Source of the DNA: DASQZK01 sp963809925
GTDB taxonomy: Bacteria; Bacteroidota; Bacteroidia; Bacteroidales; GCA-2748055
Assembly (NCBI GenBank): GCA_963809925.1
Contig: CAWELH010000008.1
Location: forward strand, 248,001 to 312,000
DNA length: 64,000 bases
Direction of reading: 5' to 3'
Part shown: positions 35,386-45,217 of the stretch, piece by piece
How positions within the stretch are numbered: the first letter of the stretch is position 1
How the letters are laid out: each line of letters opens with the position of its first letter
Notes under the pieces: generated by a model
Database searches by the model: none
Told to the model about the DNA's origin: nothing
What the model saw: only the letters and a program-made list of their open reading frames with translations
Translations under genes and position numbers: made by a program

Positions 35386-35412
35386 GGCCGAAGGATTTTA
35401 TATCTGCCTCGG
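35386..35412. repeat. Intergenic element sharing GGCYGAAGGA...ATCTGCCTCGG with 45218-45249
   Basis: GGCCGAAGGA, 7 bases, then ATCTGCCTCGG upstream of mdh; the same two words in the same order occur upstream of rluB. The function is unknown. Confidence 0.45.
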
Positions 35413-35449
35413 GCATTCCCGGTGTTTCCCATGTCGACCACAGCACCTG

Positions 35450-35472
35450 AACAACGTGATGAATACGTTGTT
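35450..35472. promoter_or_regulatory. 8-bp perfect inverted repeat upstream of mdh
   Basis: AACAACGT (35450-35457) / ACGTTGTT (35465-35472) with a 7-nt loop and no T run. It could be an operator or an RNA hairpin between the divergent retropepsin-like gene and mdh. Confidence 0.35.
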
Positions 35473-35538
35473 AAACTAATTGCATCATTGACTTGGCGTG
35501 ACTCATAGAGATAAATGCACATAAATAAATAATTTCAT

Positions 35539-35546
35539 TATATTTG
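35539..35546 (+). promoter_or_regulatory. -7 box TATATTTG of mdh
   Basis: Exact TAnnTTTG, 37 bp before the ATG. No -33 TTTG is seen. Confidence 0.5.
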
Positions 35547-35583
35547 TTTTTCACCTTTCAGGAAAACCATAAACCTTTAAACC

Positions 35584-36525
35584 ATGGAAAGAATAACCGT
35601 TATCGGTGCAGGAAATGTCGGCGCAACCTGCGCAAATGTCATCGCACATAAAGATCTTGCTAAAGAAGTAGTGCTCGTCGACATCAAAGAAGGCGTGGCA
35701 GAAGGTAAGGCGTTGGATATTTGGCAGTCTTCTTCCATTAACAACTTCAACACCAGGGTCGTCGGATCGACAAACGATTATCTCAAAACCAGAGGTTCGG
35801 GGATTGTTGTGATCACATCGGGTATACCAAGAAAGCCCGGAATGTCGCGTGACGATCTGATTAAGACAAATGCAGGCATTGTGAAGGAGGTAACCGAAAA
35901 GGTGGTGAAATATTCCCCTGAAGCGATTATAATTGTTGTTTCAAACCCACTCGACGTAATGACTTATGCTGCTTACCTGGCAGCCAACAAGCCATCAAAC
36001 CGGGTGTTTGGTATGGCCGGAACGCTCGACACAGGCCGGTATAAAGCATTCATTGCCAATGCACTCGATGTTTCCCCAAAAGATATTCATGCCATGCTAC
36101 TCGGCGGTCATGGTGACACCATGGTTCCTCTCCCGAGATTCACCTCCATCAATGGTATTCCTGTCCTCGATCTGCTTGGTGAAGATGTTATTGAAAAAAT
36201 CGTTGAACGTACCCGCAAAGGCGGCGGCGAACTGGTTAATCTTATGGGTACCTCAGCATGGTATGCACCTGGTGCGGCTGCCGCTCAGATGGTGGAGGCC
36301 ATCGTTGACGACCAGAAAAGGATATTCCCAGTTTGCGCATGTCTGAATGGTGAATACGGCCTTAAAAACATCTATCTCGGCGTACCTGTGAAACTCGGCA
36401 GACAGGGGGTCGAAGAGATTATCGAAATGAAACTGAATGACGATGAGAAGAAGCTTCTTATGGAATCCGCTAATTCAGTTAAATCAGTCATGAAAATCCT
36501 TGATGACATGAATCTTTTTTCCTGA
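35584..36525 (+). CDS. mdh: Malate dehydrogenase
   Basis: Interconverts malate and oxaloacetate with NAD in the TCA cycle. The 313-residue, LDH-like type protein has dinucleotide motif VIGAGNVGAT (residues 5-14), the mobile loop RKPGMSRDDL with substrate Args, SNPLDVMTY, and catalytic His in LLGGHGDTMVPL. The MSRDDL loop rather than an LDH-type Gln supports malate over lactate. It appears monocistronic, with its own -7 box. Confidence 0.97.
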   Translation: MERITVIGAGNVGATCANVIAHKDLAKEVVLVDIKEGVAEGKALDIWQSSSINNFNTRVVGSTNDYLKTRGSGIVVITSGIPRKPGMSRDDLIKTNAGIVKEVTEKVVKYSPEAIIIVVSNPLDVMTYAAYLAANKPSNRVFGMAGTLDTGRYKAFIANALDVSPKDIHAMLLGGHGDTMVPLPRFTSINGIPVLDLLGEDVIEKIVERTRKGGGELVNLMGTSAWYAPGAAAAQMVEAIVDDQKRIFPVCACLNGEYGLKNIYLGVPVKLGRQGVEEIIEMKLNDDEKKLLMESANSVKSVMKILDDMNLFS

Positions 36526-36710
36526 GCGGTTATTTCCAGCTTCCTGACAACCACATAAATCTTCCTGCTTCACAGGCGACTTGGGCATCCTTACTGCATC
36601 AAGCCGGGCTGTGAAATTTCATGAAAGATATTATCTTTACGATAATATACCGATGCATATCCTGAGCGAATGCAACGGATTGCAATACTATTTTATCATC
36701 ATTCGGCACC

Positions 36711-37508
36711 ATGAAAAGAAATCTTTGCGCAAGTATTTTCATCATTCTGCTCACCCTGTTTTCTGGTTGTGAGTCGAATAAAAAAGTTAAAGATAATGTC
36801 GCCTACGAATATTATGACAACGGCACGATAAAAACGGAAGCGGAAGTTATCCATGACACCCTTGCACACGGCTTGTACAAGAAATTTACGCCCGACGGCA
36901 ACCTTGAAAGCGTTTACACCTATGTTGAAGGGAAGAGGCAGGGGTCAGCCGTTACATACTACAACAACGGAAATCTTCGGTCCAAACTGCAATTCAAAGA
37001 CAATAAGCTAAACGGAAAAGTGGCTTTGTATTACAAAACAGGAGAGCTTTACAGGTTAACCGATTATATTGATGGCGAAGCGCAGGGTACCAGGATCAGC
37101 TATTATAAGAACGGCAAGGTTATGGCAGAAGTGCCCTACAAGGATGACTATCCCGGACTTGGAATCAGGGAATACGACCCGTCGGGAAAACTGGAAACTA
37201 CACTTCCCAGAATCGTAATAGAGCCTGTTAATCATCTGGCAATGGAAAACACCTATATTCTCAGGATCTCCCTCTCCAGGGCGGAACCTTCCACAACATT
37301 TTATATGGGCGACCTGGTAGACGGAAAATACATTCACAAGGGACTGTGGCCACAAAAACCGAAAAACGGTGTGTATGAGTATAAGGTGAATGTAAGAAAG
37401 GGCGGATTTATGATGGAAGCCCTGACAGTTTCAGCCACATTTATGACCCACCATAAAAGCTGGGCTGTGGTAAGCAGAAACTACAATCTGGCCATCGACA
37501 ATAAGTGA
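36711..37508 (+). CDS. MORN-repeat lipoprotein (YwqK-like)
   Basis: 265 residues. The lipoprotein signal ends LFSGC (Cys about residue 19). At least four MORN_2/YwqK-like repeats follow, of the form G....YY.NG.L....F.D...GK (for example YYDNGTIKTEAEV, YYNNGNLRSKLQF and YYKTGELYRLTDY). The C-terminal 80 residues are a separate beta-rich part. It is likely surface- or periplasm-facing. The YwqK family has been labelled antitoxin in some databases, but no toxin is near and that role is not supported here. Its TGA abuts the stop of the convergent gene with no gap. Confidence 0.8.
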   Translation: MKRNLCASIFIILLTLFSGCESNKKVKDNVAYEYYDNGTIKTEAEVIHDTLAHGLYKKFTPDGNLESVYTYVEGKRQGSAVTYYNNGNLRSKLQFKDNKLNGKVALYYKTGELYRLTDYIDGEAQGTRISYYKNGKVMAEVPYKDDYPGLGIREYDPSGKLETTLPRIVIEPVNHLAMENTYILRISLSRAEPSTTFYMGDLVDGKYIHKGLWPQKPKNGVYEYKVNVRKGGFMMEALTVSATFMTHHKSWAVVSRNYNLAIDNK

Positions 37509-39089
37509 TCAGAGGGAGTTCAGCCGGTAGCGAAGTTCGAAGTTGTCGGGTGCGATTTCCAGTCCCCTTTCCAGGTATTGCTTTGCCTTGCTTTTATTAT
37601 ATTTCTTGAAGAAATATACGGCAGCCGCTGAATATGCGTTCCCCACGAGCTGATAATTGAGATCCAGATCCTGGTTGTCGCGGTAGATATTTTCAAATTT
37701 GTCGAGATACTCCAGCGCCCTTTGAGGTTTTCCGAAATCAAACGATTCCTCAACATAGGCCAGGTAGGCCATCATCTCCAGGCTAAGAAACATGCCGTTC
37801 TTTGTAAGTCCCGAAAACTTATGACCGTAGTCCTCCATGCGACGGATCATTTCCTCATTCGACGAATTCTGAAACGTATATGCCAGAGTACTTACAAAAA
37901 GCGTCTGAACTTCGAGATTTTCCTGGTTCAGTTCATATGCGCGCTGAAAGAGTTCCAGGGCCTCCTTAAGTTTATATTCAATCAAGTACGATTTTCCCCT
38001 GAACACTGAGTATTGAAATTCGATTTTCTTCTTGACATCTACCTGTCCCAGGGTATTCATGAGGTAGTTATATATACTGTCGTAGAGTGTTTTATCAGAT
38101 CTGTTAATGAGGACGATGTTGCTCACATATATGAATGTATTCGCCACCATTTCAACATTCACCACATCTTCACGGATCAGGCGGGAAAGATAAATAATGA
38201 AGCGGGCATCCGAAAGATGAGAGAAATCGCTGTCGTACAGGGTGCTGTTAAGAATAAACTGAAAAACCGCCAACATTTTGGAGGAAGGATACAGGTAATA
38301 GGCTTTTTTAATTTGCTCAAAGGCATTGAGATAATCATCGGAGACGAATTGCTGGAGGGCATCGTTCATATATTGCAGACCGGTTAATTCAGCAAGACCG
38401 ATAATTTTACCGGGGAGATAATAACTGTTAAAGAGGGAGTCAACCGTAAAATTTTCATATTCATCGCGATTAATGCGCTTCGTATCGAGAAGGTAGTTTA
38501 CAAACCTGACCTTCAGCTTTTCATCAAAATATTGCACACCGGCGAAAGGATCGGTAGTTTCAATGTTGATCCGCAGGTCCTTCGGATAAGCAACAGGATG
38601 AACATGGTCGTATGATTCCCGGAAATCATAAGGAATGTGCAGAGAGTCGAGGAGAAAGCCGTAATATGCCGAGGCGGTAAGACAGTTAAAAACTCCCGTA
38701 GTAAAAACCTGGGGGAAGAGTACATCTTCCTCATATTTATGCAGGATGTTCTGATTAACGCTCTCATAGATGAGTGCGATTTTCTTTTCCGGCTTCGCCT
38801 TTTGAAATTTCTTCTTATTTATTGCCTGCAGTTCGATCGCAATCTCCCTTCGGTAAATTTTGTATTTTTCAACATTTACGTTGGGATCAACGGCGAGGAG
38901 AAGTTTAAGATAATCCCTTTCGCCCTTGTTGTACTCAAGGAATGCCAGCTGCTCAAAATAGGAATTAAAACTGAGTTCATCAAAATGGACAATGTTCTGC
39001 TGGCTTTGCTGGCAACGGACGGCTTGGGCACCAATCAGGAACAGTAGAGTCAATATAGCAACCCTCATAAATTTGACTTTTTTATTCAA
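37509..39089 (-). CDS. Secreted transglutaminase-like / TPR protein
   Basis: 526 residues with an N-terminal signal peptide (about 1-26, ending in VRCQQ). FNCLTASAYYGFLLDSL (about 134-150), a downstream His in YDHVHPVAY and Asp/Glu in INIETTDPF form a Cys-His-Asp order like SirB1/transglutaminase-fold proteins. The second half has several TPR-like helix pairs ending in ALEYLDKFENIY and AKQYLERGLEIAPDNFELRY. It lies 8 bp downstream of the TolC gene and probably ends the export operon. Peptidase activity is unproven. Its stop TGA overlaps nothing: the palindrome TGATCA at 37506-37511 encodes both convergent stops. Confidence 0.72.
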   Translation of the reverse strand: MNKKVKFMRVAILTLLFLIGAQAVRCQQSQQNIVHFDELSFNSYFEQLAFLEYNKGERDYLKLLLAVDPNVNVEKYKIYRREIAIELQAINKKKFQKAKPEKKIALIYESVNQNILHKYEEDVLFPQVFTTGVFNCLTASAYYGFLLDSLHIPYDFRESYDHVHPVAYPKDLRINIETTDPFAGVQYFDEKLKVRFVNYLLDTKRINRDEYENFTVDSLFNSYYLPGKIIGLAELTGLQYMNDALQQFVSDDYLNAFEQIKKAYYLYPSSKMLAVFQFILNSTLYDSDFSHLSDARFIIYLSRLIREDVVNVEMVANTFIYVSNIVLINRSDKTLYDSIYNYLMNTLGQVDVKKKIEFQYSVFRGKSYLIEYKLKEALELFQRAYELNQENLEVQTLFVSTLAYTFQNSSNEEMIRRMEDYGHKFSGLTKNGMFLSLEMMAYLAYVEESFDFGKPQRALEYLDKFENIYRDNQDLDLNYQLVGNAYSAAAVYFFKKYNKSKAKQYLERGLEIAPDNFELRYRLNSL

Positions 39090-39097
39090 ATTTACAT

Positions 39098-40588
39098 TTA
39101 TCTTAGCAGGCTGTCAAAATCTTCTCCCAACGGATTGTCGTTAAGCCAGTCGTAAAGGGTCAGTGACCGGATGGTATAAAAATAAGTCCAGTAATTGCGG
39201 AGGGCTGAGATGTAACGCCGGGTTGCTTCATCTTTCTCGGTTTGGGCAACATTAAGGTCCAAAACACTGATCCTACCGATGAGGAATCTCTGTTTGGAAA
39301 CATCGTACCTGCTTGTCCCGACCGTATCGGCTTTGGCTGCAATTTTTAGCTGGTCATCCTGGAGATTGAACTGCATGATTTCAAGAAGTACCTCCTGCTG
39401 GAAATCCATTTCAGCCTGCTGAACGTTAGTTTTTGCCACTTCCTGTGCCGACTGGGCCATTTTATACCGTCCCTTCCCAAGTCCCCAGTCGACCAGAGGG
39501 ATTGATAGCCCCACTCTTACTCTTTCCTGATCCTGCGGATTATCATACAATGTATTTAAATCAGGTGCCCGCTGACTTAAACCAAAACTGGCAGATATGG
39601 TCGCGTTCAGCCCCTTCAGTGAGTTTGTCCGGTCCACCTCCTGATCAGCTTCAAGAAGCTGCTGTTTTCTTTGAAGTACATCCGGATTATTTGCCTGAGC
39701 CTGATCCAGCGCCTCCTGGAGCTTGATTTCAAGATCAGGGATTTCAACAGGGATTTTCAATTCAATGTTCACATCCTGACCAAGACCAAGGAAAGAATTG
39801 AGCTGAAATTTCTTTATCGCCAGGTCTATCTGCGCACTGTTCAGGTCCGTACCTGCATTGAGGAAGGAGAGTTCCATCTGGAGAAGTTCGTTTTCAGCTA
39901 TTGTGCCAAGCTGATAACGCCCCTTGGCAATGCGGTAGAGTGTATCTGAATTTGAATAATTTACTTTCGCGATATCCAGGTTTTTCTGTGCAAGTGCCAG
40001 ATCAAAAAAATTATTCACAGCCCGAAGTGAAACCTGTTCCAGCGTTTGGAGATACTTTCGCTGTGAGGCTTGATATTTGATAGGTTCGATGCGCCGTTCC
40101 CATCTGAATTCATTATACCCGTTGATAGGTTGCTGAAAGCCAATATTCACCGGGTAGGAAAGATAGGAAGTCTCACCATTATTTCCAAGATTATCGATGC
40201 GCTGAAGATCTGATCGCATATAAATACTTCCCCCGGTAAGTCCTATATTCTGTCTTAGTTCCAGGTCGGCACTCGAATTGATGAGTTTTCGTTCCACGAA
40301 GGCATCATTCCCGTCGGGAAGGGTAATCTTGTCAATGGAACGGTTCAGGTCGGGAAGGGTAGTGTTCATTGTCAGTGTAGGAAGGTAACCTGCTCTGTAA
40401 GTTCTGAATTCCCAATAACTTCCCCTGTACCGGTGTTTCGCCATGATGGCCATCGGTGATTGTTGACGCGCGATCAGGAGTACGTCCTGAAGTGTAAGCG
40501 TCCTCCTCTTCTCCTGTGAAAATACCCTGGATGAGGGAAGAAGCAGAAGGACAACAAGGGATAAAATAATGTTGAGTTGCTTATTCAT
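39098..40588 (-). CDS. TolC-family outer membrane efflux protein
   Basis: 496 residues with a Sec signal peptide (about 1-24). Long helical stretches with the OEP repeat pattern are visible (SLRAVNNFFDLALAQKNLDI, ISVLDLNVAQTEKDEATRRY). TolC trimers form the outer membrane channel of tripartite exporters. It overlaps the permease gene by 8 bp and lies downstream of the adaptor and permease, so it should be the channel of this machine. Confidence 0.93.
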   Translation of the reverse strand: MNKQLNIILSLVVLLLLPSSRVFSQEKRRTLTLQDVLLIARQQSPMAIMAKHRYRGSYWEFRTYRAGYLPTLTMNTTLPDLNRSIDKITLPDGNDAFVERKLINSSADLELRQNIGLTGGSIYMRSDLQRIDNLGNNGETSYLSYPVNIGFQQPINGYNEFRWERRIEPIKYQASQRKYLQTLEQVSLRAVNNFFDLALAQKNLDIAKVNYSNSDTLYRIAKGRYQLGTIAENELLQMELSFLNAGTDLNSAQIDLAIKKFQLNSFLGLGQDVNIELKIPVEIPDLEIKLQEALDQAQANNPDVLQRKQQLLEADQEVDRTNSLKGLNATISASFGLSQRAPDLNTLYDNPQDQERVRVGLSIPLVDWGLGKGRYKMAQSAQEVAKTNVQQAEMDFQQEVLLEIMQFNLQDDQLKIAAKADTVGTSRYDVSKQRFLIGRISVLDLNVAQTEKDEATRRYISALRNYWTYFYTIRSLTLYDWLNDNPLGEDFDSLLR

Positions 40589-41933
40589 ATCTGAGTGATT
40601 CTATTGGATCTCTTTCTGATGCACGTTTTGCCGGTGAATACCCGAAGATTATCCCCACCGAAGCCGAAACAAAGAAAGCCACAAGGACGGAGAAAGGTGA
40701 TATGATGGTGAGGATCCCGGAGAATTCATCGATCAGTCTTGATGCAACGATACCAATGATAACACCGAGAATTCCTCCGGTTACGCTAATTAGTACAGCT
40801 TCGGCAAGAAATTGTATGACAATGTCTTTTTTTCTTGCACCGATCGCCATTCTTGTACCGATTTCGCGAATACGTTCCATCACGGAAGCAAACATGATAT
40901 TCATGATACCAATACCGCCCACCAGCAGGGAAATACTTGCTATCGCACCCAATACCAGGTTGAAAATATCTTTCGTCCTTTGTTCCTGTTTTAGCAGAAG
41001 TTCCGGTACGGTGATCTCAAAGTCCTGAACCTCCTGGTGACGCCGCAACAAGAGCCGGCTAAGAAATTTCGTGGATGGATCCAATTCCTTGGAATCGTTG
41101 ACCTGTACGATGATCTTGTCAAGCTGATGATAATTATTGTCGTTGTTCTGTGTAGGATTGCTGCTGATAGAAAAGAAATTGCCTCCTGAAAAACTGCTGG
41201 CTGTCTGGATTCGTGATGATACCAGTGCGCGGTTTTGAAATCTGAGCAGCATGGTCTTGACCGGAATATATATATTGTCATTCATCACATTGATACCCGT
41301 GGATTCAAACCCGGTGATCTTTACATTATTTCGCTGGATGATACCAATGACCCTAAGCCATACTCTATCAAACTTTATGTACTTCCCGATTGGATTTTCT
41401 TTGCTGAAAAATGTCTGTGCAATATTGGCGCCGATGACGCAAACAGTAATACCATTTTCTTCCTGATACTCGTTGAAAAATGTTCCGTCTGCCAGTTTCA
41501 GGTTGAAAATGTCGAAGTAGTTTTGTGAGACACCGAGTAGCTTTGCTGAGGCACGCTTTCCATTCTGTACCACGAAGGAATTCAGGGCGATCTCAGGACT
41601 TATCCTCCTTACAGTAGGTAATACTTCCCTGATGGCAGCAACGTCCTTAAGATGAAGGCCGGGTGAAAATTTTGCCTTTTGTTTACTACCGGTGCCGTTG
41701 TCTGAGTCTTGATCCTGTCCTTTTGGCTGAACAATGGGAGTGATCAGGATATTATTCACCCCCACCATCTTGATTTGTTCAAGAATCTCCTGCTGTGCAC
41801 CTTTCCCGATGGCCAGCATGCTTATCACCGCTGCTACGCCGAAGATAATTCCCAATGCGGTCAGAAAACTTCTCAGCTTATTCGACAGTATGGATTCAAA
41901 GGCGATAACGATATCATGAAAGTATCTGCTCAT
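40581..41933 (-). CDS. MacB/FtsX-type ABC transporter permease
   Basis: 450 residues. An N-terminal membrane helix, an extracytoplasmic MacB_PCD domain (about 45-300) and three C-terminal helices ending SASVGIIFGYSPAKRASERD, typical of the FtsX family. SLLVGGIGIMNIMFASVMER is the conserved helix-2 segment. MacB-family permeases use a mechanotransmission cycle with a cytoplasmic ATPase; here no ATPase domain is fused and none is encoded beside it. The start overlaps the adaptor stop by one base (TAATG). Confidence 0.93.
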   Translation of the reverse strand: MSRYFHDIVIAFESILSNKLRSFLTALGIIFGVAAVISMLAIGKGAQQEILEQIKMVGVNNILITPIVQPKGQDQDSDNGTGSKQKAKFSPGLHLKDVAAIREVLPTVRRISPEIALNSFVVQNGKRASAKLLGVSQNYFDIFNLKLADGTFFNEYQEENGITVCVIGANIAQTFFSKENPIGKYIKFDRVWLRVIGIIQRNNVKITGFESTGINVMNDNIYIPVKTMLLRFQNRALVSSRIQTASSFSGGNFFSISSNPTQNNDNNYHQLDKIIVQVNDSKELDPSTKFLSRLLLRRHQEVQDFEITVPELLLKQEQRTKDIFNLVLGAIASISLLVGGIGIMNIMFASVMERIREIGTRMAIGARKKDIVIQFLAEAVLISVTGGILGVIIGIVASRLIDEFSGILTIISPFSVLVAFFVSASVGIIFGYSPAKRASERDPIESLRYE

Positions 41934-43318
41934 TACTGACTGTTTCTGGTTGGTTTAGAATTGCCTACGCCTGGGCGGATAGCCGGTTTCTGCTTTCGCC
42001 GGTTCTTCATTTGATCCTCCATCTCATTTTTACTCTTCTCTTCTTCGGCTTTCTTTTGCTTTATGATTTCGACCAGATCGAGTCCCTCCCATCGAAATGC
42101 ATCGGTATTTTCGGGCAGAGAGAGGTAGATTTCTTCATCTTTGTTAAGACCTTGTTCCACAATGATTTCATTTTCATTGGCTTCACCCAGAACAACCACT
42201 TTTCTTAGTCCTTTGGTGGTATATACGTAAGAAAGGCTGTCATTGGTATGCACTGCTTCAAGGGGAACAGAAAGTACATCACTAAATTTGCTCGTAATAA
42301 TCTGATTGCTCGTTGTCATCGACGGCCTCAGAATGGTGTCGTTTTCATTTAGCCGTATGGCTACCTCGAATACCTTTGCATCGGTATTAGGCAGCTGTTC
42401 CCCGATATTAGCCAGGGAGATGACTCTGCCCGTAAATTTCTTTTCCGGAAATGCATCCACGCCAACTCTCACGGGCTGACCGGTATTTACTTTGCTTATA
42501 TCGATCTCGTTCACGTAAGTTTTGGAAACAAGTGTAGATAAGTCGGGCAATGTGGCTACGGTGAGGTCCCATGGGTTGATCTCTGATCCGACCGTTCTTT
42601 TTTGACCATTCCATTCTCTTTTATAGATCACCATGCCGGGTGCAGGAGCATAGATGTCGAAATCTTTCAGTACGTCCTCCATTTCGTTCCGGGTTCTCTG
42701 CTGTTTGGAAAGATTTATTGTGACTTCGGTCATATCGGCCTGGGCCTGTTTGACTTTAAGATCATAATTTGTCCGTGCCTGCTCAAAGGCTCTCTCCGAT
42801 TTGTCCAGGTTGATCTGTGCCTGCCGAATGGTAGCGGGAGGTTCGTACTGTGATTGTTCCAGGGCTATCTTCATTTCTTCCATCGAAAACTTCAGATTGA
42901 TCAGATCATCACGGAGCTGTCGCAACTGTATGGTCGTGTCAAGTTTGGTCTTGGTGTACTGCGATTCAATTTTTTCGAGTTCGTCAGAGATATCCTTCAG
43001 GGAGTTATCGGCTTCTGAACGGTCGAGTGTGGCTACCCAATCACCCGAGTCGATCACGGTACCTTCCGGTATCATGCTCTGGATCTTTATACCACGCAGT
43101 CTCAGGTTTCTTGATCTCAGGTTTGAAGGGCCACGAATTTCAACTGAATTCTCTGCCTGCAATTCACCGGTTACAGAGACGATAATTTCAAAATCACCTT
43201 CTTTCACGTTGGAAGTGAGTTTGAATTCGGTTTCAGGTTTCGAAGCGGCAGAGTAGATGATGACACCTAGTAACGCCAGAACGATGATTACAAGTGGAAT
43301 GATTACTTTCTTTTTCAT
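41933..43318 (-). CDS. Periplasmic adaptor (HlyD/MacA-type) of a tripartite exporter
   Basis: 461 residues. A single N-terminal membrane helix, then lipoyl-like and alpha-hairpin segments (coiled coil about 95-205 with DISDELEKIESQYTKTKL) and beta-barrel and membrane-proximal domains (VGVDAFPEKKFTGRVISL). This is the MacA-like membrane fusion protein joining the permease to TolC. The C-terminal tail is Lys/Glu-rich. It is the first gene of the adaptor-permease-TolC-TPR unit. The 280-bp upstream gap is AT-rich with several short inverted repeats around 43390-43470. Confidence 0.92.
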   Translation of the reverse strand: MKKKVIIPLVIIVLALLGVIIYSAASKPETEFKLTSNVKEGDFEIIVSVTGELQAENSVEIRGPSNLRSRNLRLRGIKIQSMIPEGTVIDSGDWVATLDRSEADNSLKDISDELEKIESQYTKTKLDTTIQLRQLRDDLINLKFSMEEMKIALEQSQYEPPATIRQAQINLDKSERAFEQARTNYDLKVKQAQADMTEVTINLSKQQRTRNEMEDVLKDFDIYAPAPGMVIYKREWNGQKRTVGSEINPWDLTVATLPDLSTLVSKTYVNEIDISKVNTGQPVRVGVDAFPEKKFTGRVISLANIGEQLPNTDAKVFEVAIRLNENDTILRPSMTTSNQIITSKFSDVLSVPLEAVHTNDSLSYVYTTKGLRKVVVLGEANENEIIVEQGLNKDEEIYLSLPENTDAFRWEGLDLVEIIKQKKAEEEKSKNEMEDQMKNRRKQKPAIRPGVGNSKPTRNSQ

Positions 43319-43600
43319 TTTATTGTTATAAGCGCATTTCGTACTCGCATAAAAATGAGCCCAACCAGGCTCCGACTATGAAATCTTCACTATTTCGAAA
43401 AATCTATGAATTTTCGGATCATGATATTGAATATTTCAGTTCCGAAAAATTCAGATATTCGGCATGATGAAAAAATATTTCAAAAAAAAATACATATTTC
43501 AGCATCAAAAATCCGAATGATACCGATATCTGCTTTGGGAAAAAGAAACCGAAAAGAAAATTCCTTCACCTGATAACGAATTGGATCTGCATTTATTGAG

Positions 43601-44989
43601 TCAGGAAACCAATTCATTAATCACCTTCATCACATCATTTGCTAATTCCTCAGCTTTTTCCCTGTTGCTGTGTTCAGCGTAGATCCGAATGATAGGTTCG
43701 GTATTTGATTTTCGGAGATGAACCCAGCTTCCGGGAAATTCAATCTTAAGCCCATCCATTTCATTCATGAGGTGAGCAGAATAATGATTTTTAACCTTTG
43801 ACAAAACGAAATCGATATTTATTCCCTCACTAAGGGAAATTTTATTCTTTGAGATCACGTAGTCCGGATAAGTTTTTCTGAGTTCGGTACATTTCAGACC
43901 CGTACCGGCAAGGTGGGTGAGAAACAGTGCAATCCCCACCAGTGCATCTCTGCCGTAGTGAAGTGCAGGATAAATGACACCGCCATTACCTTCTCCCCCG
44001 ATTACGCAGTGTTCAGCTTTCATGGCTTCAACAACATTCACCTCTCCGACAGCCGAGGCCACATAATTATATCCCATCCTTTCCGTGATATCGCGTAAGG
44101 CCCTTGTTGAGGAAAGGTTTGAAGCTGTATTTCCAGGGGTCCTGCTCAGGACGTAGTCGGCCACGGCCACCAGTGTATATTCCTCCCCAAACATGGTTCC
44201 GTCTTCGTTGACCACTGCAAGACGGTCGACATCCGGATCGACAACAAAACCGACGTCTGCGCCGGTCTCCCTGACCTTTTCCGATATTGCCGAAAGATTT
44301 TCGGGCAAAGGTTCGGGGTTATGGGGAAACAATCCGGTAGGCTCAGTGTATAATTCGATCACTTCTTTTACGCCAAGTTCACGCAGTAAATCGGGCAGGA
44401 TGAGACCACCCACGGAGTTCACGCAATCGATCACAACGCGCAGACCCGCAGATTGTATCAGTTTGCGATCTACAAGCGCAAGGTTTTTGACCATTTCGAT
44501 ATGTTTCCGATTATAATCCACTGTATTAATAACTTTGCCAAGCTTGTCATACGTTTCATAACTGAAATCCATTCTTTCCGCTAATGTGACAATCTCATTC
44601 CCTGCCTCTGCTGAGAGAAATTCTCCTTCATGATTCAACAATTTAAGAGCATTCCATTGCGCCGGGTTGTGGCTGGCCGTAAGAATGATCCCGCCGTCAG
44701 CCTTTTCAAGCGGCACGGCAATTTCAACTGTTGGCGTTGTTGCCAGGCCCAGGCTGATAGTGTCGAAGCCCATTCCGTTCAAGGTCGCCGATACAAGCTG
44801 CTCGAGCATGACGCCGGAGACCCTGGCATCACGGCCTATAACCACTCTCCGGCTAAGGTCAAGGCCCGATTGGAGCAGCCAGCCGGCATATGCAGACGCA
44901 AAACTGACAATGTCCCTGGGTGTAAGACCTTCTCCGGGTTTTCCTCCTATTGTACCCCTAATGCCTGATATGGATTTAATTAACGTCAT
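43601..44989 (-). CDS. glmM: Phosphoglucosamine mutase-type phosphohexomutase
   Basis: Converts glucosamine-6-phosphate to glucosamine-1-phosphate for cell wall and LPS precursors. The 462-residue protein has GIRGTIGGKPGEGLTP, the phosphoserine loop TASHNPAQWNALKLL (about 103-117), the metal site DPDVDRLAVV, GGEGNGGVIYP and the sugar phosphate-binding RKSNTEPIIRIYAE. GEGNGG fits GlmM-like or general phosphohexomutases of Bacteroidota. It may act on more than one hexose phosphate, so the symbol is probable rather than certain. Confidence 0.87.
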   Translation of the reverse strand: MTLIKSISGIRGTIGGKPGEGLTPRDIVSFASAYAGWLLQSGLDLSRRVVIGRDARVSGVMLEQLVSATLNGMGFDTISLGLATTPTVEIAVPLEKADGGIILTASHNPAQWNALKLLNHEGEFLSAEAGNEIVTLAERMDFSYETYDKLGKVINTVDYNRKHIEMVKNLALVDRKLIQSAGLRVVIDCVNSVGGLILPDLLRELGVKEVIELYTEPTGLFPHNPEPLPENLSAISEKVRETGADVGFVVDPDVDRLAVVNEDGTMFGEEYTLVAVADYVLSRTPGNTASNLSSTRALRDITERMGYNYVASAVGEVNVVEAMKAEHCVIGGEGNGGVIYPALHYGRDALVGIALFLTHLAGTGLKCTELRKTYPDYVISKNKISLSEGINIDFVLSKVKNHYSAHLMNEMDGLKIEFPGSWVHLRKSNTEPIIRIYAEHSNREKAEELANDVMKVINELVS

Positions 44990-45217
44990 AGCTTATTCTT
45001 TATATAACTTTTATACTTTTCAGTTTGTTATTCTAACTAGCGATGAAACTTTATCGAAATTGATTTTATTTGCCTGATAATCTTACGTTTATTAATACGA
45101 TTATTCTTTAATGCCGGAAGCAGGACGGTCCGTTTTCAGTGCAAGTCAACGTTGATGCTGTTCTTTGATCCCGGCGGTTTTGATAAATAATAATGCTGCT
45201 TCGGTCAAATACTTCGG

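Noticed and set aside
36711..37508. Antitoxin role for the MORN/YwqK-like lipoprotein
   Set aside because: Database labels of this family mention antitoxin, but there is no toxin gene beside it and the protein has a lipoprotein signal.
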